This document shows, one piece after another, positions 34,788 to 42,770 of a stretch of DNA of 64,000 nt; the first letter of the stretch is position 1, and every line of letters begins with the position of its first letter. The notes beneath the pieces were generated by a model, which was not told where the DNA came from, did not search any database, and saw nothing but the letters and a program-made list of their open reading frames with translations. The stretch is taken from assembly GCA_043513815.1 (NCBI GenBank), contig CP121313.1, forward strand, positions 2,666,001 to 2,730,000. The letters are read 5' to 3'. Position numbers and translations under genes: made by a program. The stretch is from JANQIO01 sp043513815. Lineage in GTDB: Bacteria; Pseudomonadota; Gammaproteobacteria; Pseudomonadales; Halieaceae.

Positions 34788-35762
34788 TCACGGTAATTTG
34801 CCCGCTTTCAGCAGGACGGGCAATTGCGGCAGATAAGCCAGTGCCAGCCACAATGGCGTATAGGCCGGCTGCAGGGCGACCAAAGCGGCCAACGGCGCCA
34901 GCCACAGCAGGTTGTAGGCCAGCATTGCCAGCACTACCCGGCTGTGACTGCCCCAGTGCCGGGCCAGGCGCTGGTAGAGATGTCGGCTGTGGGCTTCGGT
35001 GATTTTTTCACCCTGCACCAGGCGCCATCCCAGTGTGTAAGTGGCGTCGCCAATGAACGCTGCCAGCAGGATGGGCCAGCAGGCCCAGGGCAAGAGATCG
35101 TCGGCAAAGGCCTGTATAGACAGCGCCGCCAGCAGGAAACCCAGCGGAATACTGCCGGCATCCCCCATGAACAGCCTCGCTGGCGCCCAGTTCCAGTGCA
35201 GGAACGCCAGCGTCGCGGCAGCCAGCAGCAGGCAGAACAAAGGGTAGGCGCCGCCCTCCCCCAGCCATAGGGAGAGAAAGGCGGCTGCCAGCAGGGCAAA
35301 GCCCGCCTCTGCGGCGGCAATACCGTCTATGCCGTCCATGAAATTGAATAGATTCACCAGCCACAGCGCGTAAAAACCGGCCAGAGTCAGCACCCACCAG
35401 GCCTGTCCGGCCAGCAACAGCCAGGCCGCCGCGCCACAGGCCAGCGCATAGAGCAGGAAGCGCAGCAGCACTGGCAAACCCAGGCGATCATCCACAATAC
35501 CCGCAAGCGCCAACCCAGCCGCCAGCAAAGCCAGCAAGGGGTAAGGGGGCGGCCAGGCGACGCCGGCCAGGGGAGCGACTGCCATGGCTGCAAACAGGCC
35601 CAGCAGAATGCCGATACCGCCACCTCGCGGCGTGGGATGCTGGTGGGCGCTGCGGTGATTGGGTACATCTAGCATCTGCCAACGATGGGCAAGTCTCAGG
35701 TACAGCCCGCAACCCAGCAGCGACAGCAGGAAGGCCGAGCCAATAGCAACAATACTGATCAC
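34788..35762 (-). CDS. Polyprenyl-phosphate sugar-1-phosphate transferase (WbpL/WecA-like)
   Basis: 324 residues, about ten membrane helices. It belongs to the MraY/WecA superfamily: DVPNHRSAHQHPTPRGGGIGILLG near the N-terminus, GIVDDRLGLP (the Asp-Asp motif), LFNFMDGIDGIAAAEA, RLFMGDAGSIPLGF and the HSRHLYQRL cytoplasmic loop (HHxH-like). It loads a sugar phosphate onto undecaprenyl phosphate to start O-antigen or capsule repeat synthesis. The ATGA overlap with the epimerase (35759-35762) shows coupling. Its resemblance is closer to WbpL (QuiNAc/FucNAc-1-P) than to WecA, based on context. Confidence 0.9.
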   Translation of the reverse strand: MISIVAIGSAFLLSLLGCGLYLRLAHRWQMLDVPNHRSAHQHPTPRGGGIGILLGLFAAMAVAPLAGVAWPPPYPLLALLAAGLALAGIVDDRLGLPVLLRFLLYALACGAAAWLLLAGQAWWVLTLAGFYALWLVNLFNFMDGIDGIAAAEAGFALLAAAFLSLWLGEGGAYPLFCLLLAAATLAFLHWNWAPARLFMGDAGSIPLGFLLAALSIQAFADDLLPWACWPILLAAFIGDATYTLGWRLVQGEKITEAHSRHLYQRLARHWGSHSRVVLAMLAYNLLWLAPLAALVALQPAYTPLWLALAYLPQLPVLLKAGKLP

Positions 35763-36598
35763 GACGGGGTCCCCGACACCATTTGCGCAGCTACCGTTTC
35801 GAGATTTTCACGAGGCTGCCAGCCCAGCGCCTTGCACAGCGTCGTATTGGATACCTGACGGCCATCAAACAGCCGCCGGTAAGTGGCTCCTGAAACAGGC
35901 GCCAGCCGCAGGGTGTCATACAGCGCACAGACCAGGCGCCAGCACCAGCCCGGCCACCGTTGTGGCCCGGGTTCACGCCCCAGGGCGCGGACAAAACAGT
36001 GGTGAATACGCCGCAGGTCATAAGCCTCCCCGTCGGTGATGAAGAAGACCTGGCCGCGGCCGGGGTCGACCTCAGTCAACAGGCACAAGGCCTCACACAA
36101 GTCCCGCAGGCCGATCATGGATCGCGGTTTACCCGGCGGCGGTGTGGGCATGCCCTGCCGCACCAGCCCCAGCAGCCGCGCCAGGTTGCCGCCAACGCCA
36201 GGGCCGTATACCAGGGCCGGGCGCACTATGACCACATTCATGCCGGCATCGCGATATTCCGACAACAGTGCCTCTTCGGTACGCAGCTTCCAGCGGCCAT
36301 AGGCATCGACCGGGTCGACAGCGATGACGCTGGACAGAAATACGAAGCGGGCCACACCCGCCTCAGCGCAGCGCCCCGCCAGGGCTACCGTGGCCTGGTA
36401 GTTGTGGGTTTCGTAGTCCTGATCAGCCGCCGACCGGTGGGCAATTCCGGCACAGTGAAACACGGCCTGGGTGTCCGCCAACTGTGTTTCAGTCGGCGTC
36501 TCGCGGCCGCAGCGCTCGACGGTTCTGCCGCGCGCTTGAAGTTGCCGGCAGAGTTCACTGCCGATGAAACCGGTCGCCCCGGTCACAAGGCATTTCAT
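35759..36598 (-). CDS. NAD-dependent epimerase/reductase (WbpV-like)
   Basis: 279 residues of the extended SDR family. The nucleotide loop is LVTGATGFIGSELCRQL at residue 4, VFHCAGIAHR follows, and the catalytic tyrosine is in VDAYGRWKLRTEE (Y-x-x-x-K). In Pseudomonas the corresponding WbpV reduces UDP-4-keto-6-deoxy-GlcNAc to UDP-QuiNAc. With the WbpM-like and WbpL-like genes this would form a compact dehydrate-reduce-transfer route; the sugar is inferred. Confidence 0.87.
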   Translation of the reverse strand: MKCLVTGATGFIGSELCRQLQARGRTVERCGRETPTETQLADTQAVFHCAGIAHRSAADQDYETHNYQATVALAGRCAEAGVARFVFLSSVIAVDPVDAYGRWKLRTEEALLSEYRDAGMNVVIVRPALVYGPGVGGNLARLLGLVRQGMPTPPPGKPRSMIGLRDLCEALCLLTEVDPGRGQVFFITDGEAYDLRRIHHCFVRALGREPGPQRWPGWCWRLVCALYDTLRLAPVSGATYRRLFDGRQVSNTTLCKALGWQPRENLETVAAQMVSGTPS

Positions 36599-36672
36599 GC
36601 AGCCGCTCAGTTCCTGTTTTAAAAAAATGGGACCCCACTAGGGAGCCCCGCCATGATACGGCTGCCCGGATG

Positions 36673-36996
36673 CTATTCCAATCGGAGGCGTTCGCGGTTC
36701 TTTTCCACCACACCGGGGCCAATGCCCTTGACCTGCTGCAAGTCCTCGATGGTAAAGAACGGGCCAAACTCTTCGCGGTAACGGACGATCGCCTCGGCCC
36801 GGGATATCCCCACGCCGGTCAGCGTCGCGGCCAGCGTTTCAGCATCCGCCTTGTTGATGTTAACGGTCTCCGACTGGCTCACCATAGCGACCTCGTCGGC
36901 CTGGACCGCAGTCGCCGTCAGCGCCCCCGCCGTCACCATACTGATAGCGAGAAGCAAATGCTTGAGTACTGCCTTGAAATGGGTTTTTGCAAACAT
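36673..36996 (-). CDS. ComEA family helix-hairpin-helix protein
   Basis: 107 residues. A signal sequence (LLLAISMVTAGALTATAVQA) precedes a 65-residue double HhH domain: VNINKADAETLAATLTGVGISRAEAIVRYREEFGPF then EDLQQVKGIGPGVVEKNRERL. Exported ComEA-like proteins bind DNA non-specifically, and in competent bacteria they help pull DNA through the periplasm. In Pseudomonas a homologue also lies next to wbpM, so position is conserved. Confidence 0.9.
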   Translation of the reverse strand: MFAKTHFKAVLKHLLLAISMVTAGALTATAVQADEVAMVSQSETVNINKADAETLAATLTGVGISRAEAIVRYREEFGPFFTIEDLQQVKGIGPGVVEKNRERLRLE

Positions 36997-37126
36997 GACT
37001 GGATCTCCTTTTCCGTGTCTGTTTTAACTGTTGCAGTGACGCACTGCGCATCCATCCTGGACACTCGGCCGCAGCAACCGGCAGGCGGTTTCTGCCGCCT
37101 GCAGGAGATCAGTTTAGGAAATAGAC

Positions 37127-37142
37127 GCGCCCAACGGGGCGC
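37127..37142 (-). terminator. Probable terminator of pyrF
   Basis: GCGCCC/GGGCGC with a 4-base loop lies 12 bases past the pyrF stop on the minus strand and is followed by GTCTATTTCC, a weak T-run. A second inverted repeat GCAGGCGG/CCGCCTGC lies 25 bases farther (37081-37102), in the leader of comEA. Confidence 0.55.
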
Positions 37143-37153
37143 TGATTGCCACC

Positions 37154-37846
37154 CTAAGCGCTCAACTCTGTGTGGATGCGTTTGAGGGTGCCGACGGGCT
37201 CAGCGGCCCGGGTGATGGAGCGGCCAATTACCAGGTAATCACTGCCGGCCGTCATGGCGTCCGTCGGAGTGACTACCCGCCGCTGGTCGCCGGCGTCATC
37301 GCCGGCCAGGCGAATACCCGGGGTGACCAGCTTGAAGTCATCACCGCAGGCGCTGCGCAGCTCGGAGCTTTCCTGGGCTGAACATACCACTCCGTCTAGG
37401 CCGCTGGCCTGGGCGATGCCCGCCAGACGCATGACGCGCTCGCCGGGCGTTTCTGTGTAGCCCAGCTCGGTCATGTCGTCGGCTGACATCGAGGTGAGCA
37501 CGGTGACGCCGATCAGCAGGGGTGGCTGGGCGTAAGCGTCCAGCGCTTCGCGCGCGGCCTGCATCATGCGACTGCCGCCACCGACGTGCACATTGACCAT
37601 CCACACTTCGAGATCCGCCGCCGCACGCACGGCGGCAGCCACGGTGTTGGGGATGTCGTGGTACTTGAGATCGAGAAATACCTGGAAATCCTGGGCCTGC
37701 AGATTGCGCACCATGGCCGGCCCGCCGCGGGTGAACAGCTCGTTGCCTACCTTGACCCGGCACAGCGTTGGGTCCAGGCGCTCGGCCAGATCCATGGCCT
37801 GCTCGACACTGTCAAAATCCAGAGCAACGATGATCGGTGTGTCCAT
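37154..37846 (-). CDS. pyrF: Orotidine 5'-phosphate decarboxylase
   Basis: 230 residues. It catalyses OMP to UMP, the last step of pyrimidine synthesis. The D-x-K-x-x-D active-site motif is in VFLDLKYHDIPNT, IVALDFDS starts the barrel, and VTPGIRLAG then DYLVIGRSITRAAEP bind the phosphate. Start ATG at 37846 follows the lapA stop by 6 bases, so it is translated with lapA. In many gammaproteobacteria lapB stands between these two genes; it is absent here. Confidence 0.95.
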   Translation of the reverse strand: MDTPIIVALDFDSVEQAMDLAERLDPTLCRVKVGNELFTRGGPAMVRNLQAQDFQVFLDLKYHDIPNTVAAAVRAAADLEVWMVNVHVGGGSRMMQAAREALDAYAQPPLLIGVTVLTSMSADDMTELGYTETPGERVMRLAGIAQASGLDGVVCSAQESSELRSACGDDFKLVTPGIRLAGDDAGDQRRVVTPTDAMTAGSDYLVIGRSITRAAEPVGTLKRIHTELSA

Positions 37847-37852
37847 AAGGGG

Positions 37853-38170
37853 TCAGTTGTCCTGTAAGCTGGCCGCGGGCAGTTCTGGTGGAGGCGCTTC
37901 GACCGACTGCACGCGGCCTTTTGACAGTTTGCGGCGCGCCGTCGCCAGCGCTGCGCGCTGGCGCAGGATGATACCCAGTGACGCCAGCAGGCCAGCGAGC
38001 CCACCCACGGTAAACGCCAGCAGCACCCACAGGGCGACGGAACGCTCGGGAAGAGCCACGACCAGCAGATCGAGAGGGACTGTGGCCTCATTCTGCACCG
38101 CAAACAGTGCACCGAGGGCCAGCATGGCGACGGCGATCAGGAAATAGAAAAGATTGCGCAGAAACTGCAT
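37853..38170 (-). CDS. lapA: LapA-domain inner-membrane protein (LPS assembly protein A)
   Basis: 105 residues with two membrane helices (LFYFLIAVAMLALGALFAV and VALWVLLAFTVGGLAGLLASLGIIL) and NEATVPLDLLVVALPE between them, as in LapA/YciS. In E. coli LapA works with LapB and FtsH to control LpxC and LPS synthesis. It lies between ihfB and pyrF, the usual neighbours. Confidence 0.87.
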   Translation of the reverse strand: MQFLRNLFYFLIAVAMLALGALFAVQNEATVPLDLLVVALPERSVALWVLLAFTVGGLAGLLASLGIILRQRAALATARRKLSKGRVQSVEAPPPELPAASLQDN

Positions 38171-38185
38171 CGGGGAGCCGCTGGC

Positions 38186-38482
38186 CTACAGGCCCGCCTG
38201 CAACCCCAAATTGACCCGCTCGCGCAGCTCCTTGCCAGGCTTGAAATGCGGGACGTACTTGCCGGTCAGCTGCACAGCATCACCCGTCTTGGGGTTACGA
38301 CCCTTGCGGGGCTCCCGGTAGTGCAGGGAGAAGCTCCCAAAACCACGGATCTCGATGCGCTCGCCCTCAGCCAGAGTCTGGGACATGTGCTCGATGATGG
38401 TTTTGACCGCCAGCTCAACATCCTTGGCGGACAGCTGGGTCTGCCGGGATGCGATCAGCTCTATGAGCTCTGATTTGGTCAT
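38186..38482 (-). CDS. ihfB: Integration host factor beta subunit
   Basis: 98 residues from ATG at 38482 (MTKSELIELIASRQTQLS), with GGAGG upstream; longer in-frame codons are not family sequence. It matches IHF-beta throughout: AKDVELAVKTIIEHMSQTLAEGERIEIRGFGSFSLHYR and the DNA-contacting arm RKGRNPKTGDAVQLTGKYVPHFKPGKELRERVN, with proline at the intercalating tip. With IhfA it bends DNA at specific sites, including for sigma-54 promoters like the one at 10344. Confidence 0.95.
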   Translation of the reverse strand: MTKSELIELIASRQTQLSAKDVELAVKTIIEHMSQTLAEGERIEIRGFGSFSLHYREPRKGRNPKTGDAVQLTGKYVPHFKPGKELRERVNLGLQAGL

Positions 38483-38759
38483 GCTGCCTCCTGTTTCCGG
38501 GCCTGGCCGCGCCTGGCATGGGCAGTTTTGGCCCGACTGCAGCTTATAACTTATTGATTGGGCTGGATATTCTGCCTGCAATGACCGGGCGGTGCAAGCT
38601 GCAATCTCTATTCGGCAAAGAGTTCGACCAGGCGCTGCCTGTCTATATTCGAGCCGCGGGGCTGCGCAGCGAGGGCCCTATATGGGCTAGCGCGAGAACT
38701 GGGGTGCGCTGCACCCCTGCTTCGAGCGTGCCATCTACACAAGCACGTTTCAATGAGAC

Positions 38760-38937
38760 AAGGAGCCTTCAGCAGCGAGTTTCACTCGCACGGAAAGAGC
38801 CCTCAGCCCAGCGCGTTCCACTCGCGCAAAAAGAGCCCTCAGCCCAGCGAGTTCCACTCGCGCAAAAAGAGCCCTCAGCCCAGCGCGGTCCACTCGCGCA
38901 AAAAGAGCCCTCAGCCCAGCGAGTTCCACTCGCGCAA
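38760..38937 (+). repeat. 36-bp tandem repeat, four full copies plus a degenerate one
   Basis: Copies start at 38794, 38830, 38866 and 38902, each exactly 36 bases; a worn copy of about 34 bases precedes them from 38760. Each holds AAAGAGCCCTCAGCCCAGCG followed by a small dyad (GCGAG-TTCCA-CTCGC in copies 2 and 4, imperfect in 1 and 3), then GCAA. There are no spacers, so it is not a CRISPR. On the minus strand each unit ends in CTTTTTGCG, resembling the rpsA terminator tail next to it. Confidence 0.93.
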
Positions 38938-38943
38938 AAAAAA

Positions 38944-38962
38944 GGGCCCGCAAAGCGGACCC
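38944..38962 (-). terminator. Intrinsic terminator of rpsA
   Basis: On the minus strand GGGTCCGC-TTT-GCGGGCCC forms an 8-bp stem (one G-U pair) followed by T8. It starts 27 bases after the rpsA stop codon and abuts the tandem repeat. Confidence 0.87.
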
Positions 38963-38989
38963 TTTTCTTTTTGCTGATGAACTACTCGA

Positions 38990-40663
38990 TCACTTGTTCA
39001 TTTGTTCCTTGATCAGGTCACCAATCGTACCCGGAGAAGCAGAATCGCCCTCCGAATCCTTCAGTGACTTCACAGCTTCCTGCTCATCGTCATAGTCCTT
39101 GGCCTTGATGGACAGGGACAGGCCGCGGTTCTTGCGATCGACGCTGATGATCTTGGCTTCAACTTCCTCACCTTCCTTGAGCACGTTGCGGGCGTCTTCG
39201 ACGCGCTCACGGCTCAACTCGGAAGCCTTCAGGTAGCCTTCAACCTCTTCGGCCAGCACGATGGTGGCCCCTTTGGCGTCAACGCTGACAACTTTACCGA
39301 CAACAACGGCACCGCGATCGTTTTCGGCCACGTAGTTGTTGAAGGGATCGTCTTCCAGTTGCTTGATGCCCAGGGAGATACGCTCACGCTCAGGATCAAT
39401 CGACAGGATAACGGTTTCGATCTCGTCGCCCTTCTTGTAGCTGCGAACCGCTTCTTCTCCGGTCTCGTTCCAGCTGATGTCAGACAAGTGAACCAGACCA
39501 TCGATGGCGCCTTCCAAACCGATGAAGATACCGAAGTCGGTAATCGACTTGATGGAGCCAGTGATCTTGTCGCCCTTGGAATAGGTGGCGGCAAAGCCAT
39601 CCCAGGGGTTTTGCTGACACTGCTTGATACCCAGGGAGATACGACGGCGCTCTTCGTCAATATCCAGGACCATCACCTCGACCTCGTCGCCCAGCTGGAC
39701 GATCTTGCTCGGGTGTACGTTCTTGTTGGTCCAGTCCATTTCGGAAACGTGGACCAGACCCTCAACACCATCTTCCAGCTCGGCAAAGCAACCGTAGTCA
39801 GTGAGGTTGGTGATGCGGGCCTTGACGCGACTGTTCTCCGGGTAGCGGTTGATGATATCAACCCAGGGATCTTCACCCAGTTGCTTGAGCCCCAGCGATA
39901 CGCGGTTGCGCTCACGGTCAAACTTGAGGATCTTGACGTCGATTTCCTGGGCGACTTCAACGATCTCCGATGGATGCTTGATTCGCTTCCAGGACATATC
40001 GGTAATGTGCAGGAGGCCGTCTACGCCACCGAGGTCAACAAAGGCGCCGTAGTCGGTCAGGTTCTTGACGATACCCTTAACAGACATGCCTTCTTGCAGG
40101 CTTTCCAGCAGTGCTTCGCGCTCGGCGCTGTTGGCCTGCTCCATAACGGCGCGGCGAGATACCACAACGTTGTTGCGCTTCTGGTCGAGCTTGATGACCT
40201 TGAATTCCAGCTCCTGGCCTTCCAGGTGCACGGTTTCGCGAACCGGACGGACGTCTACCAGAGAGCCCGGCAGGAACGCGCGGATGCCATTGATATCCAC
40301 AGTAAAGCCACCTTTGACCTTGCCGTTGATAACACCCTTGCATACTTTGTCTGCCTCGTGGGCAGCTTCCAGTTCCTTCCAGCTTTCAGCGCGCTTGGCC
40401 TTCTCGCGGGACAGGCGGGTTTCCCCAAAGCCGTCTTCCACGGTTTCCAGCGCAACCTGGACTTCGTCGCCCACAGACAGTTCACATTCGCCGGCGGCGT
40501 CTTCGAACTGTGAGCGCGGGATAATGCCTTCAGACTTCAGGCCCGCGTGTACGGTAACCCATTCGTTGTCGATGTCGATGACCACGCCGGTAACAATGGC
40601 GCCGGGCTGCATGTCGACGGTCTTCAGGCTTTCTTCAAAGAGTTCAGCGAAATTTTCGCTCAT
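38990..40663 (-). CDS. rpsA: 30S ribosomal protein S1
   Basis: 557 residues from ATG at 40663 (MSENFAELFEESL), the standard start. Six S1 RNA-binding domains in row can be followed, each with a G-x-V..I...G.FV-type opening and HxSxxSW/DMDW-type middle: GLLHITDMSWKRIKHP, GLVHVSEMDWTNKNVHP, GLVHLSDISWNETGEE and so on. It binds mRNA leaders and helps initiate translation. The gene order cmk-rpsA-ihfB is that of most gammaproteobacteria. Confidence 0.96.
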   Translation of the reverse strand: MSENFAELFEESLKTVDMQPGAIVTGVVIDIDNEWVTVHAGLKSEGIIPRSQFEDAAGECELSVGDEVQVALETVEDGFGETRLSREKAKRAESWKELEAAHEADKVCKGVINGKVKGGFTVDINGIRAFLPGSLVDVRPVRETVHLEGQELEFKVIKLDQKRNNVVVSRRAVMEQANSAEREALLESLQEGMSVKGIVKNLTDYGAFVDLGGVDGLLHITDMSWKRIKHPSEIVEVAQEIDVKILKFDRERNRVSLGLKQLGEDPWVDIINRYPENSRVKARITNLTDYGCFAELEDGVEGLVHVSEMDWTNKNVHPSKIVQLGDEVEVMVLDIDEERRRISLGIKQCQQNPWDGFAATYSKGDKITGSIKSITDFGIFIGLEGAIDGLVHLSDISWNETGEEAVRSYKKGDEIETVILSIDPERERISLGIKQLEDDPFNNYVAENDRGAVVVGKVVSVDAKGATIVLAEEVEGYLKASELSRERVEDARNVLKEGEEVEAKIISVDRKNRGLSLSIKAKDYDDEQEAVKSLKDSEGDSASPGTIGDLIKEQMNK

Positions 40664-40743
40664 TAACAATACCTATCATGGTTATCCGCGCCACCAGCTG
40701 GCTCGGGTCAGCTAAAAAATCCCGGGTCGAGACCAATTACTGG

Positions 40744-41424
40744 TCAAATCTCGAATCGGGCGTCTACCTCGGCCATGACCTTTGCAAGCACGGCGTCGAT
40801 GGGTGTCGCCGTACTGTCGATGACAATGGCATCGTCGGCGGGCAACAAAGGCGACACTGAACGGGAGCGATCTCGCTCGTCACGTTCTTCGATGTCCCTT
40901 AAAAGGCGCGGGAGACTAACACTTTCCCCCTTATCCATCAACTGCTTGTAGCGCCGCCCGGCACGCTCTTCGGCGCTCGCAGTGAGGAAGAATTTGAGGG
41001 CAGCGTCGGGGAATACCACGGTCCCCATATCGCGTCCGTCTGCCACCAGTCCGGGTGGTTGGACAAAATCTCGCTGTCGCTGCAGCAGGGCTTCGCGCAC
41101 CCGGGGCATAGCGCCCACCGTGGAGGCGCCGCGGCCGCCCTCCTCGGTGCGAATCGCCCGACTGGCGTCTACATCCCGGTAATAGACCAGCACTTCTCCG
41201 CTGGCGGCCTGCTCAAAGCGCACCTTGAGGTGGCGCGCCACGTCAGCAACCCGGTCTTCATCTTCCAGGCCTATACCGTCGTGGAGACAGGCAAAGGCGG
41301 TGACCCGATACAGGGAGCCCGAGTCCAGCAGGTGCCAGCCCAGCTTATCGGCCAGCCTGTGCGCTACCGTGCCCTTGCCCGCCCCTGACGGGCCGTCAAT
41401 GGTGATCACCGGCACTTCAGTCAT
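40744..41424 (-). CDS. cmk: Cytidylate kinase
   Basis: 226 residues from ATG at 41424 (MTEVPVITIDGPSGAGKGTVAHRLADKLGWHLLDSGSLYRVTAF). The P-loop GPSGAGKG, the CMP site DSGSLYR, the DGRDMGTVVFPDAALKFFLTASAEERAGRRY lid and DERDRSRSVSPL all match. It phosphorylates CMP and dCMP. Its start overlaps the end of aroA by 8 bases, so translation is coupled. Confidence 0.95.
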   Translation of the reverse strand: MTEVPVITIDGPSGAGKGTVAHRLADKLGWHLLDSGSLYRVTAFACLHDGIGLEDEDRVADVARHLKVRFEQAASGEVLVYYRDVDASRAIRTEEGGRGASTVGAMPRVREALLQRQRDFVQPPGLVADGRDMGTVVFPDAALKFFLTASAEERAGRRYKQLMDKGESVSLPRLLRDIEERDERDRSRSVSPLLPADDAIVIDSTATPIDAVLAKVMAEVDARFEI

Positions 41425-42760
41425 CGGCGCCGGCGTCCGGGTCCCGGTTCTTGACGGAAATCTGCAGCCCCAGGCCCCGCGCCAGCGCATCAAAACCAGG
41501 GAAGGATGTGGCGACATTGTCGGCGTCTCTCACCAGGATCCGCTCACGGGCCCGCAGCGCCGCCAATGCGAAGGACATCGCAATCCGGTGGTCGTGGTAG
41601 CTGTGCACCGTGCCGCCGCCAAAGCTGCCGGCATCGCCGAAGCCGTCGATCACAATCCCGTCGTCCAGCACCTCGGTGGCCACCCCCAGGGTCGACAGGC
41701 CTTCAGCCATGGCTGCTATACGGTCGCTTTCCTTGACCCGTAGCTCTTCCGCCCCGCGCAATACCGTGCGGCCCTGGGCGCAGGCGGCTGCCACAAACAG
41801 CACCGGGAATTCGTCAATCGCCAGGGGGATGAGGTGTTCGGGTATCTCGATACCGCGCAGAGATGCAGAACGAATTTGCACGTCCGCCACCGGTTCACCG
41901 CCGACGACGGTCTCATCCTGCACGCTGATATCCGCACCCATCATGCGCAGCAATTCGAGTACGCCAGTGCGGGTGGGATTCATTCCCACATGGGTCAGCA
42001 ACAGGTCGGAGCCCGGCGCAATACTGGCGGCCACCATGAAGAAAGCCGCCGAGGAAATATCCGCCGGGATATCAATCTCGCAGCCTTGCAGGCTGCCGCC
42101 GCCTTCAAGGCTGATCACCCCGTCACTGTCGCGCTGCACGTCGTAGCCGAAGCCGCGCAACATGCGTTCGGTGTGGTCCCGGGTGGGCGCGGGCTCGGTC
42201 ACCGAGGTGCGACCGTCAGCGTAAAGACCGGCCAGCAAAACACAGGATTTGACCTGGGCGCTGGCCATGGGCAGCTCATAGTGAATCCCGCTCAGCGACT
42301 GACCGCCTGTTACCTTGAGCGGCGGCCGCCCGCCCTCACTGCCTTCGATGCATGCACCCATTTGAGACAGCGGCGTGATCACCCGACCCATGGGCCGCGA
42401 ACATAGAGAGGCGTCGCCGGTCAGCTCACTGTCAAACACCTGACCGGCCAGCAGGCCAGACATCAGCCGTATGGAGGTGCCGGAATTGCCCAGATCAAGG
42501 GCGGCGGCGGGCGCCGTCAGGCCCTTGAGGCCGACACCCTGGATCACCACCAGCCCCTCGTCGGGTCGCTCGATAGACACCCCCATGGCGCGAAACGCCC
42601 TCAGGGTGGCCAGGGCATCGTCACCCTCCAGAAAACCGCGCACCCGGGTTTCGCCCTCGGCCAGGGAGCCCAGCATGATAGAGCGGTGGGAAATGGACTT
42701 GTCGCCCGGCACGCGGGCTTCGCCGTTAATCGTGCCGCCGGGATGAACGCTGAATTCCAA
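41417..42760 (-). CDS. aroA: 3-phosphoshikimate 1-carboxyvinyltransferase (EPSP synthase)
   Basis: 447 residues from a TTG start at 42760 (LEFSVHPGGTINGEARVPGDKSISHR), chosen because AAGGAG lies directly upstream and no ATG begins near the conserved N-terminus. Active-site pieces are PGDKSISHRSIML, LDLGNSGTSIRLMSGLL, SRPMGRVI, EGDASSAAFF-like DIPADISSAAFFMV and AEELRVKESDRI. It joins PEP to shikimate 3-phosphate in aromatic synthesis. It forms an operon with tyrA and pheA upstream and cmk downstream. Confidence 0.94.
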   Translation of the reverse strand: MEFSVHPGGTINGEARVPGDKSISHRSIMLGSLAEGETRVRGFLEGDDALATLRAFRAMGVSIERPDEGLVVIQGVGLKGLTAPAAALDLGNSGTSIRLMSGLLAGQVFDSELTGDASLCSRPMGRVITPLSQMGACIEGSEGGRPPLKVTGGQSLSGIHYELPMASAQVKSCVLLAGLYADGRTSVTEPAPTRDHTERMLRGFGYDVQRDSDGVISLEGGGSLQGCEIDIPADISSAAFFMVAASIAPGSDLLLTHVGMNPTRTGVLELLRMMGADISVQDETVVGGEPVADVQIRSASLRGIEIPEHLIPLAIDEFPVLFVAAACAQGRTVLRGAEELRVKESDRIAAMAEGLSTLGVATEVLDDGIVIDGFGDAGSFGGGTVHSYHDHRIAMSFALAALRARERILVRDADNVATSFPGFDALARGLGLQISVKNRDPDAGADD

Positions 42761-42770
42761 GGGCGGCTCC

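Larger units (their letters stand above)
38483..38989. other. Intergenic region rpsA-ihfB with tandem repeat
   Basis: 507 bases without a gene I believe. It holds the rpsA terminator and the 36-bp tandem repeat (listed separately), a perfect 7-bp hairpin GGGGTGC/GCACCCC at 38701-38717 and, at its far end, the ihfB promoter area. All frames through the repeats are open only because the 36-base unit has no stop. Confidence 0.6.

Noticed and set aside
38760..38937. 36-bp repeats as a CRISPR array
   Set aside because: Copies follow one another with no spacers, and no cas genes are present.
38518..39012. 164-codon plus-strand ORF with 12-residue repeats
   Set aside because: Open only because the 36-bp repeat lacks stops; no start signal and a repetitive, non-protein-like sequence.
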